Shown here: in pieces, positions 15,764 through 23,172 of the stretch
Numbering within the stretch: position 1 is the first letter of the stretch
How the letters are laid out: every line of letters starts with the position of its first letter
Assembly: GCA_025996815.1 (NCBI GenBank)
Contig: BNTT01000038.1
Span: 1-23,666, forward strand
DNA length: 23,666 bases
Source of the DNA: Bacteroidia bacterium
GTDB taxonomy: Bacteria; Bacteroidota; Bacteroidia; Bacteroidales; Azobacteroidaceae
Direction: 5' to 3'
The notes under the pieces: generated by a model
Told to the model about the DNA's origin: nothing
The model's database searches: none
The model's input: only the letters and a program-made list of their open reading frames with translations
Position numbers and translations under genes: made by a program

Positions 15764-16297
15764 ATGAGTGATTTTTTGAATCTTTGTAAAATGCGTCAAA
15801 GTTGTCGTGGTTTTTCAGAACAACCGGTGGAACATGATAAATTGGTACAGTGCGTTGAAGCGGGGCGATTAGCTCATTCCGGTTGCAATGCCCAACCGTG
15901 GAGTTTTATTGTAGTAGAAAGCCCGGATATAGTTGGTCAAGTGGCACAATGCGGGCAACAGTTAAAGCAAAATGCGTGGTTGGAAACAACAAAAGCATTT
16001 ATTATCATTCTGGAAGAACACGCTGTTTTAAGTCCTGTTATCAGTTGCTTTCTTGATAGTCAGTATTATGCAAAAGGTGATTTGGGTGCGGCAACCGCAT
16101 ACGTTTGTCTTGAAGCTACTGCGCAAGGGCTTGGAAGCACTATTATTGGGCTTTATGACCGTAAAAAGATTTGTGAGTTGTTGCAAATTCCGATAGAAAA
16201 ACAATTCGGTGCTGTAATTGCTTTGGGGTATCCTTTAAATGATACCATTCGTACTAAAAAACGTAAAGCATTTGAAGATATAGTGCGATTTGTATGA
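15764..16297 (+). CDS. Nitroreductase family FMN oxidoreductase
   Basis: The product has 177 residues. The FMN-binding N-terminal motif is MRQSCRGFSEQPVEHDKL, followed by AHSGCNAQPWSFIVVESP (family pattern aPSgxNxQPWxFivV). Further on are GDLGAATAYVCLEATAQGLG and FGAVIALGYP, as in nad(p)h-dependent nitroreductases. The enzyme should be a cytoplasmic FMN flavoprotein reducing quinones or nitro compounds; the true substrate is unknown. An ATG at 15752 is in frame, but GGAGG lies ideally before 15764, which is therefore chosen. It follows the receptor by 35 bases without an evident promoter and may share its transcript. Confidence 0.92.
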   Translation: MSDFLNLCKMRQSCRGFSEQPVEHDKLVQCVEAGRLAHSGCNAQPWSFIVVESPDIVGQVAQCGQQLKQNAWLETTKAFIIILEEHAVLSPVISCFLDSQYYAKGDLGAATAYVCLEATAQGLGSTIIGLYDRKKICELLQIPIEKQFGAVIALGYPLNDTIRTKKRKAFEDIVRFV

Positions 16298-16304
16298 TTA
16301 AAAT

Positions 16305-16352
16305 ATAAAAAAAGTACTTTTTATGGCAATTTTTGTCACAGTATATATTTAG
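16305..16352 (+). pseudogene. Fossil of a lipoprotein signal-peptide start (copy of the NlpE-like gene 5' end)
   Basis: Read in frame from 16305 this gives IKKVLFMAIFVTVYI and a stop. The 5' end of the lipoprotein gene at 18155 reads MKKVLFTAIFATVLV. Over the first 13 codons only 3 of 39 bases differ, and one of them turns the ATG into ATA. The rest of the gene is absent. It looks like a partial duplication left between the nitroreductase and tfoX-like genes. Confidence 0.75.
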
Positions 16353-16383
16353 CGCATCGCATCGAACGGAAAACAAAAAGATT

Positions 16384-16650
16384 ATGGCAGCACAAAGTAA
16401 CGAATTAACATCACTCCCCAACATCGGGAAAGTAATAGCCGCAAGGCTTCGCGAAGTAGGCATCGAAACGCCCGAAGAGTTGAAAGCCATCGGCAGCGAA
16501 AATGCTTTCATCCGCCTGAAAACGATGGATGAGGGAGCGTGCATCAATGAACTGCTCGGATTGGAAGGAGCAATACAGGGCATTCGTGACCATGATTTGG
16601 ATGAAAGTCGGAAAACCGAATTGAAAGCGTTTTATAAGATGACGAAATAA
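16384..16650 (+). CDS. TfoX C-terminal domain protein
   Basis: The product has 88 residues. LPNIGKVIAARLREVGIETPEELKAIGSE and LLGLEGAIQGIRDHDLDESRKTELKAFYK match the TfoX_C domain (helix-hairpin-helix-like) over almost its full length. Stand-alone TfoX_C proteins are common and are of unknown function; the link to competence applies to full-length TfoX of Gammaproteobacteria. The longer frame starting at 16333 passes through the fossil region and is not credible; ATG 16384 is preceded by an A-rich leader. It ends seven bases before the next gene, so the two are likely cotranscribed. Confidence 0.88.
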   Translation: MAAQSNELTSLPNIGKVIAARLREVGIETPEELKAIGSENAFIRLKTMDEGACINELLGLEGAIQGIRDHDLDESRKTELKAFYKMTK

Positions 16651-16657
16651 AATAATT

Positions 16658-18046
16658 ATGGAAAACAGTCGCATTGAATACAAGCAAATTCTCACCGATA
16701 ATATAGAAAAAGAGGTGGTTGCCTTTGTCAATACCGATGGAGGCGAAATCCACATAGGCGTAAAAGATGATGGTGAAGTGGTCGGTATACAAAACCCTGA
16801 CGAGGTGCAACTCAAAATAAAAGACCGTTTGGTTAGCAATATTCGACCGAGCATTCTCGGACTTTTTGACATTGATTTGTCTGAAGAAGACAACAAGTCA
16901 GTAGTTATCATCCGTTTAGCCGCCGGAGTGGAAACCCCGTATTACATCAAACAAAAAGGTCGTTCGGAAGCCGGTTGTTTTATGCGTATCGGTAGTTCGG
17001 CACAGCCAATGCCCGAAGAAATGATAAACAAATTGATGACCAAACAACATCCGTTGGTTTTGGTGAATAATCCGTCAAGACATCAGGATTTGACATTCAA
17101 TCAATTGAAAATTTTTTACGAAGGCAGAGGCATTCTTCTTAATTCGCAGTTTGCAAAGACCTTGGACTTTCTCACTCCGGATGGAAAATATAATCAACTG
17201 GCTTATCTATTTGCTGATGAGAACAATATGTCGGTGCGCGTTGCCAAATGGTGGGGCACCGACAAGATGGAATTGCGTGAAAACGAAGAATATGGCTACT
17301 GCTCAATAGTCAAATCCATGCAGAAAGTAATTGACAAATTTGATATTGAAAATGTAACATTAGCAGAGAAAGTAGGTATCGGACAACGGCAAGAAAAAAA
17401 ATATGTAGATAGTAAAACACTGCGAGAGGTCATTATCAATGCTTTTGCCCACAATGATTATGAGAGTGGCGAAACGCCCATTTTTGAAATTTTTTCCGAC
17501 CGTTTTGAAATCACTACTTATGGTGGATTGGTAGCAGGCTTGAGTAAGGAGGAGTTTTTTACCGGTGTTTCTAAACCAAGGAGCCGTGAGATTATGCGAA
17601 TTTTTAAAGACCTTGAATACGTAGAGCGTTTAGGCTCAGGTATTCCGTATATAGTTAGAAAATATGGGCGAGATGTTGTTCAGTTTATGTCGTCGGTTGT
17701 TCGCTTCAGCATTCCATTTTTTGACGAAAGTTCGGTAGAAAGTTCGGTAGAAAGTAGGGTAAAAAGTGAAAGTTCGGTAGAAAGTTCGGTAGAAAGTTCG
17801 GTAGAAAATAGGGTAAAAAGTGAAAGTTCGGTAGAAGGTTCGGTAGAGAGTTCGGTAGAAAATAGGGTAGAAAGTAGGGATAAAATTCTTATACTTATTG
17901 CGGAACAGCCCAAAATAACAGCAAAAGAAATTGCTGAAAAATTAAATCTCACTTCAAGAATGGTAGAAAAGCATCTCAAAACACTTAAAACAAATAACAA
18001 AATTCGCCGAGTAGGAGCAAACAAAGGCGGATATTGGGAGATTTAA
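16658..18046 (+). CDS. Schlafen/AlbA_2-type regulator with HATPase_c_4-like part and winged HTH
   Basis: The product has 462 residues. The N-terminus (about 1-120) is an AlbA_2 domain: E7-Y-K-Q, then AFVNTDGGEIHIGVKDDGEV and GCFMRIGSS. The middle carries REVIINAFAHNDYESG (about 256-271) and later FSDRFEITTYGGL with RSREIMRIFKDLEYVERLGSGI, typical of the 'putative transcriptional regulator / ATP-dependent helicase-like' family. Residues about 357-407 are SSVE/RVKS repeats. The last 55 residues form a winged helix (ITAKEIAEKLNLTSRMVEKHL). The family acts in DNA binding, with target genes unknown. The neighbour tfoX-like gene is 7 bases upstream. Confidence 0.9.
   Translation: MENSRIEYKQILTDNIEKEVVAFVNTDGGEIHIGVKDDGEVVGIQNPDEVQLKIKDRLVSNIRPSILGLFDIDLSEEDNKSVVIIRLAAGVETPYYIKQKGRSEAGCFMRIGSSAQPMPEEMINKLMTKQHPLVLVNNPSRHQDLTFNQLKIFYEGRGILLNSQFAKTLDFLTPDGKYNQLAYLFADENNMSVRVAKWWGTDKMELRENEEYGYCSIVKSMQKVIDKFDIENVTLAEKVGIGQRQEKKYVDSKTLREVIINAFAHNDYESGETPIFEIFSDRFEITTYGGLVAGLSKEEFFTGVSKPRSREIMRIFKDLEYVERLGSGIPYIVRKYGRDVVQFMSSVVRFSIPFFDESSVESSVESRVKSESSVESSVESSVENRVKSESSVEGSVESSVENRVESRDKILILIAEQPKITAKEIAEKLNLTSRMVEKHLKTLKTNNKIRRVGANKGGYWEI
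17729..17879 (+). repeat. 12-bp in-frame tandem repeats coding SSVE units
   Basis: About twelve imperfect 12-bp units, most of them AGTTCGGTAGAA or AGTAGGGTAAAA, form a linker between the ATPase-like part and the winged helix. Higher-order repeat of three to four units is visible. Unit number can change without frameshift. Confidence 0.9.
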
Positions 18047-18114
18047 AAACAGATAAATGAAGGGGTATTATTACTTTGGGATTTTTATTTGGGCGATTTC
18101 TAAAAATATTTTCG

Positions 18115-18122
18115 TACCTTTG
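18115..18122 (+). promoter_or_regulatory. -7 box for the NlpE-like/peptidase E operon
   Basis: TACCTTTG 32 bases before ATG 18155. The nearest TTTG (18088-18091) is 23 bases upstream, which is longer than the usual spacing. Confidence 0.6.
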
Positions 18123-18154
18123 TATCTAATAGTAACAATTTAAAATATTATAAA

Positions 18155-18604
18155 ATGAAAAAAGTACTTTTTACGGCAATTTTTGCCACAGTATTAGTGG
18201 GTTTTGCCTCTTGCAAGCAGCAGAACAAGTCGGAGGCATCAAGCGAAAGCATTGAGGTAAATGCTATTGACGCGGCTCACAATTCGAGGAACAGTGTCAA
18301 TTGGCAGGGAACTTACACAGGCACAACACCTTGCGCCGATTGCGAGGGTATTCAAACGACCCTGACCTTGAACGAATCGACCTACGTGTTGGAAACGGTT
18401 TACATCGGCAAATCTAACGAGGTGTATAAAACCGAAGGCAAATTCGTTTGGAACGACGAAGGCAGCCGTATTACGCTCGACAACGAAAAAACAAACGGCT
18501 TCAACACGCAATTTCGTGTTGGCGAAAACGTGCTGTGGCAACTTGACCGCGAAGGCAAACAAATCGAAGGAGAACTTGCCGATATGTATATGTTGCGCAA
18601 ATAA
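18155..18604 (+). CDS. NlpE-like lipoprotein (copper resistance NlpE N-terminal domain)
   Basis: The product has 149 residues. A lipobox GFASC gives lipidated Cys20. Residues about 48-149 match the NlpE N-terminal beta-barrel domain: WQGTYTGTTPCADCEGIQTTL with the Cys60-x-x-Cys63 pair, then a lipocalin-like run of strands. In E. coli NlpE this part senses surface contact or copper stress and signals to Cpx. Bacteroidota copies lack evidence for a Cpx partner, so only envelope stress or metal handling can be suggested. It is the first gene of an apparent operon with the peptidase-E-like gene 17 bases downstream. Confidence 0.9.
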   Translation: MKKVLFTAIFATVLVGFASCKQQNKSEASSESIEVNAIDAAHNSRNSVNWQGTYTGTTPCADCEGIQTTLTLNESTYVLETVYIGKSNEVYKTEGKFVWNDEGSRITLDNEKTNGFNTQFRVGENVLWQLDREGKQIEGELADMYMLRK

Positions 18605-18621
18605 GCAAAACATTAGAAATT

Positions 18622-19254
18622 ATGAGTAACAAACTGTTTTTATCATCGTATTTTTCGGGCGTACAAAACTTGTTGCCCGATTTTACAAACAACGCATGTT
18701 CGGGTAAAAAAGTCGTTTTCATTCCAACGGCAAGCGTTCCCGAAAAAGTAACGTTTTTTGTCGGTGCAGATAAAAAAGCATTGGCAAAACTTGGGCTAAT
18801 CATCGACGAATTGGAAGTTTCAATTGCCCCTTACGGGGAAATCGCAAGCAAAATTTCCAATGCCGATTATCTTTTTGTAGAAGGCGGAAACACGTTTTTC
18901 CTTTTGCAGGAACTGAAACGCACAGGCGCGGACAAACTCATCGTGGAGCATATCAATAAGGGAAAACTGTATATCGGTGCGTCTGCGGGGTCGATGATTA
19001 TTTCCAAAGACATTGAATATGTGAAATTTATGGATAATCCGAAAGCCGCGCCCGATTTGAACGGCGACTTTTCTGCGCTGTCGGTTCTTGATTTCTACAT
19101 TGTTCCGCACTGTACGAATTTTCCGTTTAAGAAAGCGGCTGAAAAAATTGTTGCAGCATATTCAGAAACGCTTGATTTAAGACTGATTAGCAACAATCAG
19201 GTAATTGTTGTCGATGGCGATAAGGTGGAAACGCTAACGGTAGAAAAATGTTAG
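18622..19254 (+). CDS. Peptidase S51 / type 1 glutamine amidotransferase-like hydrolase
   Basis: The product has 210 residues, the usual size. VVFIPTAS is near the N-terminus, FVEGGNTFFLLQEL lies in the middle, and the nucleophile motif GASAGSMI places Ser121 in G-x-S-A-G. A conserved PHCTNFP follows. These are marks of peptidase family S51 (dipeptidase E and cyanophycinase relatives), cytoplasmic Ser hydrolases; dipeptidase E cleaves Asp-X dipeptides. It ends overlapping a broken SRPBCC gene by seven bases, so the three formed one operon. The substrate cannot be told from sequence. Confidence 0.88.
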   Translation: MSNKLFLSSYFSGVQNLLPDFTNNACSGKKVVFIPTASVPEKVTFFVGADKKALAKLGLIIDELEVSIAPYGEIASKISNADYLFVEGGNTFFLLQELKRTGADKLIVEHINKGKLYIGASAGSMIISKDIEYVKFMDNPKAAPDLNGDFSALSVLDFYIVPHCTNFPFKKAAEKIVAAYSETLDLRLISNNQVIVVDGDKVETLTVEKC

Positions 19255-19518
19255 TAATTAAATCGGAAATAGCTATCAATGCCCCGCCTGAAAAGGTTTG
19301 GGCGGTGTTGACGGATTTTGGAAAATATCCGGAATGGAATCCGTGGCGAACACTGTTTTGAACTGATTGACAACGGCGACGGCACAACGACTTTCGTTCA
19401 AAGCGAAAAATTTCGGGGAGTTTTGGTTTGGGCGTTTGGAACGGAAAAAACCAAAAATGGTTTTGAAGCAATGAATTTGAAACTGAAAGAATTAGCAGAA
19501 TCCGCGCAAATCCGTTAA
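19248..19518 (+). pseudogene. Broken SRPBCC (START-like) gene with internal deletion
   Basis: From ATG 19248 the frame reads a typical SRPBCC start (SEIAINAPPEKVWAVLTDFG then YPEWNPW) and stops at 19361. In another frame 19343-19518 reads RGEHCFELIDNGDGTTTFVQ then EKFRGVLV and a final KGFEA-like helix. Those two parts are the N- and C-terminal ends of one domain; about 60-70 middle residues are missing and the frames disagree. A deletion near 19345 is the simplest cause. No active product is expected. The start overlaps the peptidase gene by seven bases. Confidence 0.85.
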
Positions 19519-19581
19519 ATCTGCATTATCTGCGTACAAAAAATAATTCCACTTATTATATGTTTGCATATTATTTTTTAT

Positions 19582-19589
19582 TACCTTTG
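19582..19589 (+). promoter_or_regulatory. -7 box for the SRPBCC/MarR operon
   Basis: TACCTTTG 42 bases before ATG 19632. It starts a new transcript after the broken SRPBCC gene. Confidence 0.65.
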
Positions 19590-19631
19590 CAGCCTCAAAT
19601 ATTTTATTTAGTAATTTAAAAATGTATAATT

Positions 19632-20057
19632 ATGTGGACAAAATGTCATTCAATCGTAACCAGAGAGGTTACAAAAGAACAAATGTGGAAACTGTGGTCG
19701 GACGTAAATCGTTGGGCTACGTGGGACAAAAGTGTTGAATTTGCACGCTTAGAAGGCAAATTTGAGGCAGGCAATGTGTATGATTTTCAGCCGAAAGGCG
19801 GTCCGAAACTAAAAATGAAAATTCATCACACTGTCGAAAATCAAGAATTTACAGATTTAACTACTTTCCCTTTGGCAAAAATGTATGGCAAACATACTTT
19901 TGAAGAAACGCCTGAAGGGCTAAAAGTTACAACAACGATGACGGTAGTTGGAATTTTAGGCTTCTTGTGGCGCAAACTCGTGGCACAGAAAATCGTTGAT
20001 GACCTGCCTACTGATATGATAGAGCAAATAAAGGCGGCGCAAAAAATAATTATTTAA
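19632..20057 (+). CDS. SRPBCC (polyketide cyclase-like) ligand-binding protein
   Basis: The product has 141 residues with an SRPBCC-type pattern: an initial strand SIVTREVTKEQMWKLWSDVNRW, then TWDKSVEFARLEG, a beta-run, and a C-terminal helix LPTDMIEQIKAAQKI. This fold binds hydrophobic ligands in a cavity; no catalytic residues can be assigned. It is cytoplasmic, without a signal peptide. It stops one base before the ATG of the MarR gene, so both are translated from one message. It is not a duplicate of the broken SRPBCC gene just upstream in any obvious way. Confidence 0.85.
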   Translation: MWTKCHSIVTREVTKEQMWKLWSDVNRWATWDKSVEFARLEGKFEAGNVYDFQPKGGPKLKMKIHHTVENQEFTDLTTFPLAKMYGKHTFEETPEGLKVTTTMTVVGILGFLWRKLVAQKIVDDLPTDMIEQIKAAQKIII

Positions 20058-20058
20058 A

Positions 20059-20517
20059 ATGAAATCGACTGATAATACTTTCAGCGTAGAACAAGCGGAA
20101 GACAGTTCAGGTTTTTTGTTGTGGCAAGTTACCTCTTTGTGGCAACGCAAGATTAGGGATTCATTAAAACAATATGACTTGACCCACTCTCAGTATGTTT
20201 TATTGACCTGTCTTCATTGGTTGACATTACATGGGCAGGATGTTACACAAATTGTTTTGTCGTCCTATTCAAAGATTGACCCCATGACAACTTCTACTGT
20301 TTTAAGGACATTACAGCAGAAAGGATTAATTCGGCGCACGGAACATTCAACCGATACAAGAGCAAAGAAAATTGACATTACGGAAAAAGGAAAAGAAATC
20401 ATAAAAAAAGCCGTAGTTACAGTAGAAACCGCAGATAAAGAATTTTTTGCATTATTAGGCGACACAACGAATAAGTTTAATGAAACTTTAGCAGCTCTGA
20501 TTGACTCGGGATTGTAA
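20059..20517 (+). CDS. MarR family transcriptional regulator
   Basis: The product has 152 residues, the usual MarR length. The winged helix lies around 55-105, with YVLLTCLHWL, then SKIDPMTTSTVLRTLQQKGL as recognition helix, and RRTEHSTDTRAKKIDITEKG as wing. Outer helices should form the dimer interface. It is the second gene of the SRPBCC-MarR unit. Members often repress their own operon and respond to small hydrophobic molecules; no operator palindrome was found by eye. Confidence 0.92.
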   Translation: MKSTDNTFSVEQAEDSSGFLLWQVTSLWQRKIRDSLKQYDLTHSQYVLLTCLHWLTLHGQDVTQIVLSSYSKIDPMTTSTVLRTLQQKGLIRRTEHSTDTRAKKIDITEKGKEIIKKAVVTVETADKEFFALLGDTTNKFNETLAALIDSGL

Positions 20518-20550
20518 CTTTACCCGACGGCAGACACTTTAGAAAACAAT

Positions 20551-20582
20551 GAAATATCCGAAAAAATTATTTCGGATATTTC
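20551..20582. terminator. Hairpin between convergent genes (probable shared terminator)
   Basis: GAAATATCCGAAA (20551-20563) pairs perfectly with 20570-20582, with a six-base loop. No long T run follows on either strand, so its strength is doubtful. It sits between the convergent MarR and pstS-like genes. Confidence 0.6.
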
Positions 20583-20620
20583 AAAATTGGCTTGGGATTA
20601 TTTTCTAAGAAAACAGTATC

Positions 20621-21436
20621 TTATTTCAATGTGATAAAACCGATTTCGGATACAATTTTTTGCCCTTCTGTCGATAACACATAGTCAAGAAAAGGTTTTA
20701 CCTTCTTTTCCGATTTCACTTCGTAGTAGTAGAACAGCGGGCGGACAATCGGATAGGTCTTGTTTTTGGCATTGGCTATCGACGGCTCTACAGAGGTTTT
20801 CCCTTGATTGTAGGAAACATTAACGGCTTTTACCGACTTGTTCAAATATGCCAAGCCTACATAACCGATAGCACCTTTGGTCTGGCTAACCGACTGAATA
20901 ATCGCGCCGGTAGCGGGCAAACTCATAATGCCGTTCACATAGTTCTTGTTTTTCAGCACACTTTCTTTGAAAAACTCGTAAGTGCCGGAAGAGGTTTCGC
21001 GTGAATAGGGGATGATTTTCAAATCGTCGCCGCCCACTTCTTTCCAATTTTTGATTTTTCCGGTGAAAATACCTTCCAACTGTTCGCGGGTGAGGTTGCT
21101 CACTTTGTTGTCGGGGTGAATCACAACCGCCAACGCATCGTAAGCGGCAATGACTTCTTTCACCGATTTTCCGCCTTCTTGCAGTTTCTGCTTTTCGTCG
21201 AATTTGATTTTTCGCGACGATTGCGCAAGGTCGGTGGTGCCTTCGAGCAAGGCGGCGATGCCAACGCCGCTTCCGCCACCGGTTACGATGAGCGTTTGCG
21301 AAGGATTACTTTTCATAAAACTCTCGGCTTCTTTCTGCGATAAGGGCAACATCGTGTCCGAACCTTTGATTTTTTGAGCCTGTGCGCCGAACGATGCGGC
21401 GACCAACATAACTGTTGTTAAAACTGTTTTTTTCAT
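20621..21436 (-). CDS. pstS: Phosphate-binding protein PstS-like
   Basis: The product has 271 residues. A signal peptide ends at AQA-Q (20/21). Ligand-site motifs of PstS are present: GSDTM (25-29), GGGSGVG (53-59) and SRETSSGT (145-152), with IFTGKIKNW between. It captures phosphate in the periplasm for PstCAB. Those ABC genes are not seen here, although the window covers the region on both sides. The upstream minus-strand gene is a phosphate-selective porin, 84 bases away. The two are probably one phosphate-starvation unit; no Pho box was identified by eye. Confidence 0.92.
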   Translation of the reverse strand: MKKTVLTTVMLVAASFGAQAQKIKGSDTMLPLSQKEAESFMKSNPSQTLIVTGGGSGVGIAALLEGTTDLAQSSRKIKFDEKQKLQEGGKSVKEVIAAYDALAVVIHPDNKVSNLTREQLEGIFTGKIKNWKEVGGDDLKIIPYSRETSSGTYEFFKESVLKNKNYVNGIMSLPATGAIIQSVSQTKGAIGYVGLAYLNKSVKAVNVSYNQGKTSVEPSIANAKNKTYPIVRPLFYYYEVKSEKKVKPFLDYVLSTEGQKIVSEIGFITLK

Positions 21437-21520
21437 TTTTTTATATTTTTTTTAATTTTTAGACGTTACAAAATTATAGAATGATTAGTACATTATAGAA
21501 ACGGAAATGTTACAATCCTG

Positions 21521-22774
21521 TTAAAACTTATACTGCAACCGCAAGGTAAACAGATTGTCTTTGCGGTCTTCCTTGAATTTCGCAATCTCATCCACCGTTT
21601 CGTTCTTGTTGATTTCGTAGTATGCAGTTAATTTCAGGTTGGGGCTTGCACGCCACAAAAGTCCGAAACCGAAAGTATTGACCGCAACATCGCCCTCCGT
21701 AACATTTTCGTTTCCGGAAACTTTTGTGTTGGGGTCATACCAATCGTATTTCAGCACAGCAGAGACGGGTAGCATTCCAATATCCTGCACAAAAACAGCA
21801 TATCCGCCGGAAAAATTGCGTTTGTATGTGTCTATGGCAGGCAATGCGGAAGCATTCGGGCTTTTGCTGTTGCCTTTCGCGGCGGGTTGCTCGCCAAAGA
21901 GGTATTCTCCTCTCAGTTGCGTCATTCCCAATGCGCTCATAATGCTAAATTGTGCATCTACACCAACATATTCCCGCTTAGCGAATTGACCTTTGTTGTC
22001 GGCGTTGTCGTCCAGCACAAACTCTTTACCTGCAATCGAATAAACCTTTTCCGTTCCCTGATAAACGCTGCCATTGTAATAGGAAACGCCGCCGCCGATT
22101 TTCATGTCGCTGCCGATTGCTTTGGCGACAGACAAGTGACCGATAAAATCCAAACGGCTGTCCGTTTCCTGCTTGATGCCGTTACCGGAAAACAATCCCG
22201 CTTCGAGCTTGAGGATGTTCCACGGCGAAGTTTTGGCAGCCTGCAAGGTGAGGGATGCGCCCAAATCGCGTTCTTCGGGAAAGAGCGTTTGGAAGATGGT
22301 CGAACGTTCGGGCGATTCGCGCCGAGAGGACGAAAAACTGATTTCGTCGCCAAACGGACGGTCGAAAACACCGGCTTTCAGAACGCTTGTGCCCAACCAA
22401 GGGTCTTTCACCGCCAAGAAAGCGTCTTTGAACGAAACGCCCTTTTCGGTAATGTCGGGTTGGAAGGTGGCGGAAACAATGCCTTCCTCATAGACAAACT
22501 TGATGCGCCCGCGGCGAATGCCGATGCGGCTAAACGACTCTTCGGGGTTCTCGTTTGCCGAGCCGACTTTCAGCGAAGCGTCCCGTTCGCCATACTGGTA
22601 CTGGGTTTGGACGTAACCCGATACTTTGAACTTTTGGAGTTTTTGCACAGCGCTTTCGAGCGTTTGTGCTTTTTGTTCCAACTTCTCAACAGGACTTAAT
22701 TCCATTTCCTCTTGAGCAAACACCGCTGTGGCTGAGCACAGACAAGCAACTAATGTTACACTACTCTTTTTCAT
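21521..22774 (-). CDS. Phosphate-selective porin (OprO/OprP family)
   Basis: The product has 417 residues. A signal peptide ends at VFA-Q (20/21). A short coiled-coil stretch (27-49, VEKLEQKAQTLESAVQKLQK) resembles the N-terminal trimer-forming segment of this family. The porin part has VSGYVQTQYQYG, then RIGIRRGRIKFVYEEGI, a KAGVFDRPFGDEISFSSSRRE-type motif, and ends in LQYKF with terminal Phe. It should form an outer-membrane channel for phosphate or related anions. It is directly upstream of the PstS gene on the same strand, which supports the phosphate role. Confidence 0.9.
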   Translation of the reverse strand: MKKSSVTLVACLCSATAVFAQEEMELSPVEKLEQKAQTLESAVQKLQKFKVSGYVQTQYQYGERDASLKVGSANENPEESFSRIGIRRGRIKFVYEEGIVSATFQPDITEKGVSFKDAFLAVKDPWLGTSVLKAGVFDRPFGDEISFSSSRRESPERSTIFQTLFPEERDLGASLTLQAAKTSPWNILKLEAGLFSGNGIKQETDSRLDFIGHLSVAKAIGSDMKIGGGVSYYNGSVYQGTEKVYSIAGKEFVLDDNADNKGQFAKREYVGVDAQFSIMSALGMTQLRGEYLFGEQPAAKGNSKSPNASALPAIDTYKRNFSGGYAVFVQDIGMLPVSAVLKYDWYDPNTKVSGNENVTEGDVAVNTFGFGLLWRASPNLKLTAYYEINKNETVDEIAKFKEDRKDNLFTLRLQYKF

Positions 22775-22813
22775 ACATCTTTTTTTAAATTGTTATTAAA
22801 ATTATTAACGGTA

Positions 22814-22821
22814 CAAAAGTA
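22814..22821 (-). promoter_or_regulatory. -7 box for the porin/pstS unit
   Basis: Minus-strand TACTTTTG about 40 bases upstream of ATG 22774. No consensus upstream element was found at the usual spacing, which would suit an activator-dependent promoter. Confidence 0.5.
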
Positions 22822-22877
22822 CTGGTACGTAATTACACTATTCCCTACATTTTGGTTACAAAAAAGGTAAGAAAAAT

Positions 22878-22908
22878 TTTGACAGTTCCAAAAAAAGATG
22901 TAATTTTG
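22878..22908 (+). promoter_or_regulatory. Promoter of the DUF3791/DUF3990 pair
   Basis: TTTG at 22878-22881, a 19-base spacer and TAATTTTG at 22901-22908 match the phylum consensus exactly. ATG follows 30 bases after the box. Confidence 0.8.
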
Positions 22909-22938
22909 CAAGATGTTAAACAATAAAAAGTATTAGAA

Positions 22939-23172
22939 ATGAACATACAATTAGACGAAGAAACAAACAACAAAATATCTTTTGTTACTTTTATTATTGA
23001 AAAATTTGCTTCGGCATATAAAATGAATAGGCAAGCGGCTTATTTTTATCTGAAAAAGTATGGTGGTATTGACTATCTTTTCAAGCATTGGTGGGCATTG
23101 CACACCGACAATCCATTTTGGGCTGTGCGCGATTTATACGAAGTTTGCTACCAAAACGGAGGACAGAAGTAA
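22939..23172 (+). CDS. DUF3791-type small protein
   Basis: The product has 77 residues. SFVTFIIEKFASAYKMNRQA then YLKKYGGIDYLFKHWWALHT and a final W-AVRDL resemble DUF3791, a small helical family usually encoded next to DUF3990 genes. The stop overlaps the ATG of the next gene by one base (TAATG), so the two are translationally coupled. By position and size it would be the antitoxin or accessory partner. Function is not established from sequence. Confidence 0.75.
   Translation: MNIQLDEETNNKISFVTFIIEKFASAYKMNRQAAYFYLKKYGGIDYLFKHWWALHTDNPFWAVRDLYEVCYQNGGQK

Noticed and set aside
17729..17879. Repeat tract considered as a CRISPR array
   Set aside because: Units are contiguous 12-bp coding repeats without spacers, inside a confirmed reading frame. 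The same applies to 4398-4502.
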